Origin: Gonocerus acuteangulatus
Taxonomy: Eukaryota > Arthropoda > Insecta > Hemiptera > Coreidae
Assembly (NCBI GenBank): GCA_946811695.1
Contig: OX328128.1
Coordinates: 79,361,666-79,425,665, forward strand
Reading direction: 5' to 3'
DNA: 64,000 nt
This document shows positions 56,180-64,000 of this stretch, piece after piece (positions within the stretch are counted from its first letter, which is position 1; every line of letters starts with the position of its first letter). The position numbers and the translations under genes are program-made. The notes under the pieces were generated by a model. It had not been told where the DNA came from. It saw only the letters and a program-made list of their open reading frames with translations, and made no database searches.

Positions 56180-56400
56180 AAAGAAATGTTTCAAAAATTC
56201 CGTCATGAGTCCGACGTAAATAGCTACTTTCCTTCGTAGGTGGGGATGTGGTGCACTGTCCTAAACACAAAATTACAATCCCTCACACGACATATACACG
56301 ACTCTCTAACATTACACTTGAGGGCGGTGAGGACCTAGACGTTTTCTGCCCTTAAACACCCAATCCATCCATCCATCCTTCGGAGGATAGTGCTAAAAGC
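56180..56400 (+). mobile_element. family C end fragment with a 139-bp insertion
   Basis: ATTCCGTCATGAGTCCGACG..TAGCTACTTTCCTTCG is the family C end. It is broken at 56237-56375 and resumes TCCTTCGGAGGATAGTGCTAAAA. TCCTTCG is duplicated on both sides (56230-56236 and 56376-56382). The insert ends in a (CCAT)n tail, as a small retroposon would. Confidence 0.7.
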
Positions 56401-56814
56401 TACATTATTTTTGGGCCAACCCAATATAAATAGACCTTTAATTGAGAATTATAATTATAAAATATTTGATTGTTGTCCAGCTGTTTGTGTTTACAGTCTG
56501 CAAATATTCGTGGAACTAAATGCACCCATAAACCTCAAGTATTGTTTAGACTGCTGTTTCTATTTTGTCCACTAGTTTATAGAAATATTTACTCGACTAT
56601 AAATACAAGCTTTACAAAATCCTTGATTTAAATTTACATTTCCATGGGGATAGAAAATAATTGTATTTAAATTTTAACGACCATTTAAAACTAACTATTT
56701 TTGGGGCGGACCTAGTAACCACCATCTTTTTGAAAAGAAAACAGCCACCTTGACGAAATCGAACCCATGATTCAAAGCGCGGAGTACTCACGCCTTAATA
56801 CTAACACTAGGTTT
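56401..56814. other. unclassified, with a decayed SINE B
   Basis: About 56730-56830 reads as SINE B on the minus strand (GGAGTACTCACGCC is the reversed A-box region, and GAAATCGAACCCATG the reversed B box). The rest shows nothing. Confidence 0.4.
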
Positions 56815-57770
56815 ACTGATCGGCGATTCTCAAATATGAATCGATCTTTTGACTCGATTCGAATCGAAATGAAAAGATCGGTCTACAAAAAAAGATCGGC
56901 GAGTTCAGATCGATTCAAAAGATGGATCTTCTAGCCTCAGAAGATCGATCTACTAAAAAGATCGGCGAGTTCAGATAGATTCAAAAGATGGATCTTCTAT
57001 CCTCAGAAGATCGATCTACTAAAAAGATCGGCGAGTTCAGATCGATTCAAAAGATGGATCTTCTAGCCTCAGAAGATCGATCTACTAAAAAGATCGGCGA
57101 GTTCAGATCGATTCAAAAGATAGATCTTCTAGCTTCAGAAGATCGATCTACTAAAAAGATCGTCGAGCTCAGATCGATTCAAAAGATGGATCTTCTAGCC
57201 TCAGAAGATCGATCTACGATATAGATCGATCTTCGATATTGATTGATTTCCTCCTTACAATTAACTGCAAAATTCGTATTTAATTTCGATTCGAATCGAT
57301 TCTCATTCGAGAATCGCCCATCACTACAGCGAATCGTCCTGATTAAGTCGATTTGAATAATTGATATGACGAAAAATATATCTGTAACCAAAAAGTAGAA
57401 AAATGTAAGACTATTTTTCATGAAAAATAATATATAATGAAAATTCTACTGTTACATCATATTGAAATATATGGATATTATTACATATATATGTTAATCA
57501 AATGAGGAAAAAATAGAATAAAATAAGAGTAACAGAGAATAATGGTTATACAAATTAAGAGTTTTAAACCTTATTTTTATTATAATACCTCCTAGTGGGA
57601 GAAACGGAAGGTATTGAGTCGTTGTATAATGTTATTGTTGTATTAAATGTCTGTTACTGGACATAGAACACTGTTATGTAAATTAATTCTTCAGTTAAAT
57701 AAATGAGAATTCTTTAGAAATTAGATTGAGTAACATCAGGTCAGATTGAGTACTTGAATATTTGAAGAAA
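56815..57770 (+). repeat. dispersed repeat F, copy 2
   Basis: Colinear with 32583-33210: GATTCGAATCGA..GAGAATCGCCCATCACTA, then TTACATCATATTGAAATATATGG, GGTATTGAGT and TTACTGGACATAGAACACTG. The first part has expanded into the 66-bp array described separately. Confidence 0.65.
56905..57225. repeat. 66-bp tandem array
   Basis: About five units contain AAGATCGGCGAGTTCAGATCG and TCTAGCCTCAGAAGATCGATC. The 66-bp unit keeps a reading frame open, giving a repeated MDLLASEDRSTKKIGEFRSI frame that I regard as an artefact. Many GATC and GATCGATC sites are present. Confidence 0.92.
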
Positions 57771-57799
57771 AAAAACCGCTTTATTTTACGGTATAGTAG

Positions 57800-58110
57800 A
57801 TAGATCGATTCTTTAAAAGATCGGCCCTTGAAGATCGATTCATTAAAAGATCGGCTATTGGAGATCGATTCTTTGAAATGATCGGCCCTTGGAGATCGAT
57901 TCTTTAAAATGATTGGCCCTTGGAGATCGATTCTTTGAAATGATCGGCCCTTGGAGATCGATTCTTTAAAATGATCGGCCCTTGGAGATCGATTCTTTGA
58001 AATGATCGGCCCTTGGAGATCGATTCTTTAAAATGATCGGCCCTTGGAGATCGATCCTTTGAAAATATCGGCCCTTGGAGATCGATTCAAAAAGTCGATA
58101 TATGTTACAG
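57800..58110. repeat. 31-bp tandem array rich in GATCGATT
   Basis: About ten units read CGGCCCTTGGAGATCGATTC..TTT(A/G)AAATGAT. The last units decay. It lies just after repeat F copy 2 and may have grown from it. Confidence 0.9.
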
Positions 58111-58150
58111 AGGTCTATCTTTTAAAAGATCGATTCAGATCACCCATCTC

Positions 58151-59077
58151 TAATTAGGTTATATTTGAGAAAGGGATTAGAACAAAACTATACAATAAGA
58201 TATAGAGGTACTGAGGTGTTAGATCACTTCTACAACCCTGGATCTATTGTGACTAATTAGATTATATTTGAGAAAGGGATTAGAACAAAACTATACAATA
58301 AGATATAGAGGTACTGAGGTGTTAGATCACTTCTACAACCCTGGATCTATTGTGACTAATTAGATTATATTTGAGAAAGGGATTAGAACAAAACTATACA
58401 ATAAGATATAGAGGTACTGAGGTGTTAGATCACTTCTACAACCCTGGATCTATTGTGACTAATTAGGTTATATTTGAGAAAGGGATTAGAACAAAACTAT
58501 ACAATAAGATATAGAGGTACTGAGGTGTTAGATCACTTCTACAACCCTGGATCTATTGTGACTAATTAGATTATATTTGAGAAGGGGATTAGAACAAAAC
58601 TATACAATAAGATATAGAGGGACTGAGGTGTTAGATCACTTCTACAACCCTGGATCTATTGTGACTAATTAGATTATATTTGAGAAAGGGATTAGAACAA
58701 AACTATACAATAAGATATAGAGGGACTGAGGTGTTAGATCACTTCTACAACCCTGGATCTATTGTGACTAATTAGGTTATATTTGAGAAAGGGATTAGAA
58801 CAAAACTATACAATAAGATATAGAGGGACTGAGGTGTTAGATCACTTCTACAACCCTGGATCTATTGTGACTAATTAGGTTATATTTGAGAAAGGGATTA
58901 GAACAAAACTATACAATAAGATATAGAGGGACTGAGGTGTTAGATCACTTCTACAACCCTGGATCTATTGTGACTAATTAGGTTATATTTGAGAAAGGGA
59001 TTAGAACAAAACTATACAATAAGATATAGAGGGACTTAGGTGTTAGATCACTTCTACAACCCTGGATCTATTGTGAC
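58151..59077. repeat. 103-bp tandem array, nine copies
   Basis: Nine units starting TAATTAG(G/A)TTATATTTGAG and ending TGGATCTATTGTGAC, each exactly 103 bp by position. Variation is limited to a few sites: G or A at unit position 8, and GTACTGAGG on the left giving way to GGACTGAGG on the right. The homogeneity implies recent amplification. Confidence 0.96.
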
Positions 59078-59644
59078 TTGAGATCCTGGTTCCTCTTCCC
59101 CATGATTCAATTCTATTCAATTCAATTTATTTATTGCATACAAGGTTTCCCCATAGCAAGGAGTTAGTCTTACATAATGATTTTAGTCCTAATGTTAGTA
59201 TTAAATTTATATACATACATAGTCACAGAAACGAACTTATACACACATTCTCTATTTAACTAGGTTGCAGGATTGAAATAATAAAGGGAGAAATAATAAA
59301 ATTTAACTTAGAAATAATAAGTACCTTTTTCTTAGCATAAAATTTAAGGAATATTTACAGACGTTTACCAAACATATAATAAATCTTCAGTAGTACGATG
59401 AAATAAGAATAAAAATAATTCCTAATTAGTGGAACAATTACAAAAGAAACGGAGTACTTAGTATTAAATGTTGATTTTCATTTTGCAATGATTAATCTAT
59501 TTCATTCAAATAGATTCTTATTGAATTAAAATTTATTCATTGATTAAGTTATTCATCCACTGAATTTATTTTTTATTCTATGAATAAAATGGTTGGCTTA
59601 TTATTCAATAAATTTTTATTGAAGAAGAATTTATTCAGTTGTAC
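59078..59644. other. unclassified AT-rich stretch
   Basis: Near 59107-59140 short AATTCAATTC repeats occur. About 59480-59640 is rich in ATTCATT/AATGAAT palindromic pieces. No gene. Confidence 0.4.
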
Positions 59645-59860
59645 ATAGACTGATTTTTAGCATAAATATGCTTTAGCGATGACTAATCTGAAATAAAACG
59701 TTACAAAAAAGTGTCCCTTGCGTTCGCGCATGCGCGTTGGCCATGTACGAAAAAAAGACTGTATGTTGTACAGTACATTACACAGGTTTGTCGGGTTGAC
59801 CTAAAGCACATTTATGTTCCTGAATTTGAGCAGAAGGATCTAAACGAAATTATTTTTATT
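59645..59860 (+). repeat. dispersed repeat G, copy 2 (Helitron empty site)
   Basis: Mirrors 43335-43525 and extends through ATGCTTTAGCGATGAC to CTGATTTTTAGCATAAAT without the Helitron, giving the pre-insertion state. Confidence 0.7.
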
Positions 59861-60132
59861 TTTTTTTTTTTTATTTTACGGATAATTACCTAATTATTTT
59901 TCATTCTTCATTCATTATTTTTATTCATTTAAAATAATATGGTTCATGGAACAACAAATTCAGTTTCTTCCAAAGTTCAGTAGGCAATATCACTCATTTT
60001 CATTAAAAGTAAGAAAAAGTTTAAAGGAGGTAGTCATTTTTATTAGAAAAGATTGTGTTACAATAAATCACTTGTATTTAACGAAAGATTTCTGTATTGG
60101 TGTGAAGTTTAATGATTTGGAGCTGCATCCTT
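59861..60132. other. unclassified
   Basis: Starts with a T-rich run; the open frame 59946-60209 shows no known domain. Confidence 0.35.
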
Positions 60133-60147
60133 ATTGCGCAACGTTTT

Positions 60148-60702
60148 TTTTTTTTATTTATTTATTTTACGAGCTTCGTAACGACGGCGACTTGCTCTTT
60201 TTTTTTTAAGATACAGTAAAAAATACAAATTTATATGTTCACAATTATCAGTAACTTATAGTACTAAAGTTAATAGGTTTGTGTTAAGAATTATGTGCAA
60301 AACATTATTTAGAGCCTTGCTATTTGAAATATAGTTAATATATTTACATAACTTATCACTAAAACTAACTACAATTTTTTATTAGGTTATGATGGGTGCT
60401 ACATGTTGTGGTTTTCCATTAATGCCCAAGTAAAATTGAGTAATAATTACATAATAGAAAATAAAAATAATAATAATAATTACACAATAGAAAAAAAAAT
60501 CGTTTGTTTCTTCAGATTCTGTGATACATGTTTATGTTTTTTAAATATTGGAGTATAGAGTGTATGTATGGACTACCCTCTGTAAGAAGTTCTTGTAGGT
60601 CTTGTGGAATGTTAAGTTTGTCGCGTCTTTTACATTCAGTGAGTATATGTATAAATGTCATGTGTATTATATATAAATGTTTTTTAAAGCGTTGCGCCGT
60701 TA
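60148..60702 (-). mobile_element. 5'-truncated LINE with a 15-bp target duplication
   Basis: On the minus strand the fragment encodes HILTECKRRDKLNIPQDLQE and SILQYL, the same C-terminal region as 3742-4008, followed by a 3' UTR and an AAATAAATAAA tail. ATTGCGCAACGTTTT lies on both sides (60133-60147 and 60703-60717), a perfect target duplication. The element is a short 3' stub, typical of LINE insertions. Confidence 0.85.
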
Positions 60703-60828
60703 ATTGCGCAACGTTTTAAAAAACATTTAAGGCTCGGGCACACAGAAGGCGATCTGTATCGCGGCGATATCTGACCGAGTTTGGCGGGCGATCTACTTGT
60801 ATTACACAGTATAGCATCAACCCCGTCA

Positions 60829-61533
60829 CACAGTGGTCAAAAAGCCCTTAAAGCTTGATTTTTTAGTATTTTTTCCGTATCCATTTGCCTTAAATATATG
60901 TTAAATACCTCGCGAGAGTGCCATTTCTTGAGTTTTAGGCCCCCACCGTTGATTGCAGGACGGTGGTTAATCATTGAAGTACTAGAAACGAAGAAAATTT
61001 CCCAAATCCTCATGTACCAAAATCGTTCCTTTAACTTTACTTTTTCAGACCGATAAGGTAGACGCATGTTTTTCTTGTTTTAATGGGATGTTCGAAGGGG
61101 GAAAAAATTGTATTTTTCGAATCGCCATCATGGACGGGGATACTGAAAAAGTAAAAAAAATACACGTATCAATTTCGTTTTGTCATATAGCTTTTGCGTC
61201 TCTCTAATTTCGGGTTTAAATATTCCGTGATCATGTATAAAAAGACCCCAGACTGAAATTAGCTGCATAAGTCTGCCTACTTCGGTGCTAGAGGTGAACC
61301 AACTCGGTAAGACAGAAACGCGTTACCTCTATGTAAATATTGGAATCAAAACGAAGATGGGGTTTTTTTTTTTTTTTGCAGTACTCAAGTCAGTGTTGAC
61401 TGCGAAAAATGTCTGAAGTGATTCGAGTAAAAAATCGTGTCCTAGTTGAAATATTGTAATTTCAGGTTTCTAAATCAACAATATCAAATGTTATTGAGTT
61501 TTAAGCGCGTTTGGGCGGTTTTTGACCACTGTG
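60829..61533. mobile_element. candidate 0.7-kb TIR element
   Basis: Ends CACAGTGGTCAAAAA and its exact inverse TTTTTGACCACTGTG. The flanks CCCCGTCA and CGTCCCAC do not give a clear duplication (CGTCACAC against CGTCCCAC would be 7 of 8 with a shifted boundary). No coding signal inside. Superfamily unknown. Confidence 0.5.
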
Positions 61534-62564
61534 CGTCCCACTGAGGACGATCTGTTCATGACTTATTCAACTAAAATGAACTAAAAATTTGCTTTTAACC
61601 ACATTTTTAATGTACGAAGCTCATAGGAAAATACTAATTAAAAATGAAAACTACTAAAACGTATTTTGGCTCTGATTCTGTCAAATCATCATATTATTAA
61701 CAGTGTAGCTGAAGAAGCTACACATTTTAATGCATTATAGGAGGGCATCACAATTTTTCAACATATTTGTGTATGAGGCTCATTACATTTCTCAGTTTTT
61801 TAAGAGCAGGGGTTGGCTGTATGCAGATGGAAAGTCAATAGTGGATCTCACATAGCGGTTTATTTGTTTTGATTCCGCTATTAAAGTGACCAGAGCTGCT
61901 TCCTTATTCTACCAGAAGAGAGAGGACATTTTTAAATCCATGGTAATGTTCTGACCTGAAGAAACCCAAAAATGGAGCTGCCTCCTTATTGCTGCACGCC
62001 CCTCAATAAGAATTCTGGAAAGGAGGCCTAAGACCTAAATAAGATATCAGATCAGAGGAAGCCTGAAGAATGTCCGCGGAAAAGACGGTTACCACCATAT
62101 CATATCTAAATGTCCTTATAAGTAATCAATTATAAGTAATCAAACTGCTTAATGTAAAAAAAAAATAATAATAATAAAAATGCCCTTATATCATGTCAGA
62201 AAAACATGCAGACAAGGAGAAATAATGTAGTTCGAACTAGTTTCAGTCTGTTTCCCGCCTAATTCTGCCGCCAATTACTGTATAATTGGGGCCAATTCCT
62301 CGCAGCCTACGCTCCGTCTTCAAATCGAGACTCCATGCATAGAATAAAGCATTCAGATCTCTCAGTCCATAGAGATAGGAGCCGAGCTTAGATCTGGCTT
62401 CGACTCGAATCTCCTTGGATCGAATGCAGCATTCAGATCGTTCTATACACATAGGTAGGAACAAAAGCTACTAACAACCTCGCTGGATTATTATAATCCA
62501 ACTAATAAAGAACTGCCGCTTGGAACAGACTCTATTCAGAGAACTTCGAAGGCATATATCCAAG
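61534..62564. other. unclassified stretch
   Basis: TCCTTATT.TACCAG-like and CTGCACGCC pieces give no recognisable family. The open frame 62243-62464 has no known domain. Confidence 0.35.
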
Positions 62565-62694
62565 CAAAGATCGTGTCAAATGTGTTCTGAACGTGAAGTT
62601 TTCTAATCGGCACTGCCGGATTGAGTTATGAGGTCAACCTCATAAGCGGGTTTCCTCCATATTGAGGGAGGGAGGAACCGCGCTAAACGATAAT
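62565..62694 (-). mobile_element. family A head fragment
   Basis: GTCAACCTCATAAGCGGGTT and GGGAGGGAGGAACCGCGCTAAA are the family A head in reverse. The body is missing. Confidence 0.7.
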
Positions 62695-63050
62695 TGTTGA
62701 GTTTACGAAAAAGAACATACGGAAGCTCGAAACCTCCCACCATCATCGTAATAGTTGTGAAAAGAGTACAAAAATTGCCCAATAACACTTCAGAAAAGGT
62801 TGCGGGTTTAGTATCCAAAAGCGCCTCATTTTCAAGTGCAAGATATGGACTTTGTGTTTTTACTATTGACAAATATGAAATATAAAAGTTTATTTTGGGT
62901 ATGTTTCCTACCTCCCTAAAGGGGAATCATGACGTCAACCTTATACACAATCCAGAGGACAAATGAGAAAGTTCCACGTTTCATCATCCAAGGATAAACA
63001 GTTTTTCAACATTTTATATGTGTGTTTATGTGTAAATATATTCTCAACTT
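62695..63050. other. unclassified, with a decayed family A head
   Basis: About 62896-62985 resembles a family A head (CTACCTCCCTAAAGGGG, CATGACGTCAACCT, AATCCAGAGGAC, TTCCACGTTTCA). Otherwise nothing. Confidence 0.45.
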
Positions 63051-63313
63051 TTTCTGGCAGGGGGTCGATAAAGCAGTGCACTCTTGGTTCACATTTACTA
63101 CTTTATTTGATAAGTTTTGCCCGACATGTTTCGAGCCTTTTCGCACCTCTTCAGGGGCTTTCCTTATCAGGAACTCCTGTCCTCATGTTGTCTAGCTTGA
63201 TTCAGGCGTAATACGGCGGCGCGACAAAAGCACGAATCATGTCGAGCAAAACATCAAATAAAGTATTAAATGTGAACCAAGAGTATACTGCTTAATCGAC
63301 CCCTTGCCAGAAA
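63051..63313. mobile_element. Penelope-like inverted repeat with hammerhead relics
   Basis: The left arm TTTCTGGCAGGGGGTCGATAA and onward is mirrored by CGACCCCTTGCCAGAAA on the right. Arms are about 85 bp with differences, around a 90-base centre. The left arm carries a hammerhead-like motif, the right a more decayed one (AGCACGAATCATGTCGAGC). Confidence 0.6.
63114..63172 (-). ncRNA. hammerhead-like relic
   Basis: On the minus strand: GCCC (stem I), CTGAAGAG in place of CTGATGAG, GAAAC, minimal stem III, GTC, GGGC. The U to A change in the first core box should abolish cleavage. Confidence 0.5.
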
Positions 63314-63567
63314 TCGATACAAGAAAAAATGGAAACTATATATCGGGTTATCTTTCACAAGCATTAGTATAAATATATATGTATACATTCCCAAAAGTTT
63401 AATACACATACGAATAAACATCCCACTCAAAAACTGCGCCATCTTGCTTAATCAATTTATTTATATATAAGTTCTCACCAGTAGAACCCTGATGAAGGCA
63501 ATTTTTGGACGATGCTTTTCTGTCTGTCTCCATATAAGAATGAAAAATGAAATTTTAAAGCGCTGTA
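63314..63567. other. unclassified, with a partial hammerhead-like scrap
   Basis: CCCTGATGAAGGCAATTTTTGG at about 63488 keeps a CTGATGA box without a matching GAAAC. Confidence 0.35.
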
Positions 63568-64000
63568 ACAAAAAACCTGACAGTATCCTAATTAAAAATT
63601 ACTCTATTTAACTGCCGAGTTCTTCGAATGAGATTGCTCCATCAAAAAACGCTTAACATACATATCTGTAAGATATTTAATAAAATGCTGAATAGATTCC
63701 TTAAATTTACAACAATTTCCCAACTGGTTCCGAGAAAAATCAAGTTTTCTTTTCCATTCTTCTTGAAAAGATTCACCGAGTCCAATTAATTATCACACGT
63801 GTACCTGGAAACTGAGTAACGCAAAAACGTAACCGCAACGATTTTTGAAGGAATTCCGGCCAAAAACCCATGCTCCGAGGAACGCATTCTACTGGTTAAC
63901 GAACTCGACTTTTCAAATCACACAAAGAATTTTTGGAACACATTCCAATAAAATCGGTCCATTCTTGAGCCAGCTAGAGTGCGAACAGACACACATTCAA
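63568..64000 (-). mobile_element. family A repeat, diverged copy cut by the window edge
   Basis: Carries CTGACAGTATCCTAATTA (compare 6150), CGCAAAAACGTAACCGCAACG and TACTGGTTAACGAACTCGAC, and ends toward GCGAACAGACACACATTC, the point where other copies enter (TA)n. The head must lie beyond 64000. Confidence 0.65.

Noticed and set aside
56988..57224. Repeated open frame with a 22-residue period
   Set aside because: It is the translation of the 66-bp tandem array.
60690..60720. GCGTTGCGC..GCGCAACG hairpin as a terminator
   Set aside because: It is better explained as a LINE target duplication lying beside a similar chance sequence.

Overview
The window looks like gene-poor, repeat-dense nuclear DNA from an arthropod, most likely an insect. 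The evidence is strongly AT-rich sequence with long (TA)n tracts, a mariner-like transposon, a copia element primed by initiator tRNA-Met, a Ty3/gypsy element with a tRNA-Trp type primer site, an R4/Dong-like retrotransposon, tRNA-headed SINEs and Helitrons. I recognise no host protein-coding gene, no rRNA and no clear functional tRNA gene. Nearly all coding-like sequence belongs to broken transposable elements. The species cannot be named from this sequence.

Layout. 1-3460 is a 60-bp satellite that continues off the left edge. 3742-5443 holds a LINE tail and a short piggyBac-type element. 5972-11701 is a copy of an abundant repeat here called family A, split by a 4.85-kb insert with terminal inverted repeats (TIRs). 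That insert carries a SINE, TAA microsatellites and an R4/Dong-like retrotransposon. 11.7-17.4 kb holds diverged duplications, a minisatellite, SINEs and a hammerhead-like motif. 17.4-22.2 kb is a four-level nest: a Penelope-like repeat with opposed hammerhead motifs, a gypsy element (4-bp target duplication ATAC), family A, and a hAT-type MITE (8-bp target duplication). 22.2-27.2 kb holds MITEs, SINEs and minisatellites.

27.2-29.4 kb is family A with an almost perfect 364-bp palindrome inside. 29.6-32.3 kb holds a SINE, a palindrome with opposed hammerhead motifs, a hAT-like AT-rich element and LINE fragments. 33.2-37.8 kb is another nest: family C contains family A, which contains a complete mariner-like transposon with a dead transposase. 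38.7-46.1 kb holds a hAT MITE, two Helitrons, a long Harbinger-like element and a second family C copy. 47.3-54.2 kb is a defective copia element with 176-bp LTRs, split by a 3.4-kb TIR element full of hairpins. 54.2-64.0 kb holds duplications, MITEs, three tandem arrays, a LINE with a 15-bp target duplication, and further family A and hammerhead-type repeats up to the right edge.

The elements do not form a pathway. What can be read is their order of arrival, because target-site duplications and uninterrupted copies elsewhere in the window date many insertions relative to one another. The points most worth a second look are the hammerhead-like motifs in inverted pairs, the modular A/C repeat group with central (TA)n tracts, the large palindromes, and the emerging higher-order structure in the satellite.
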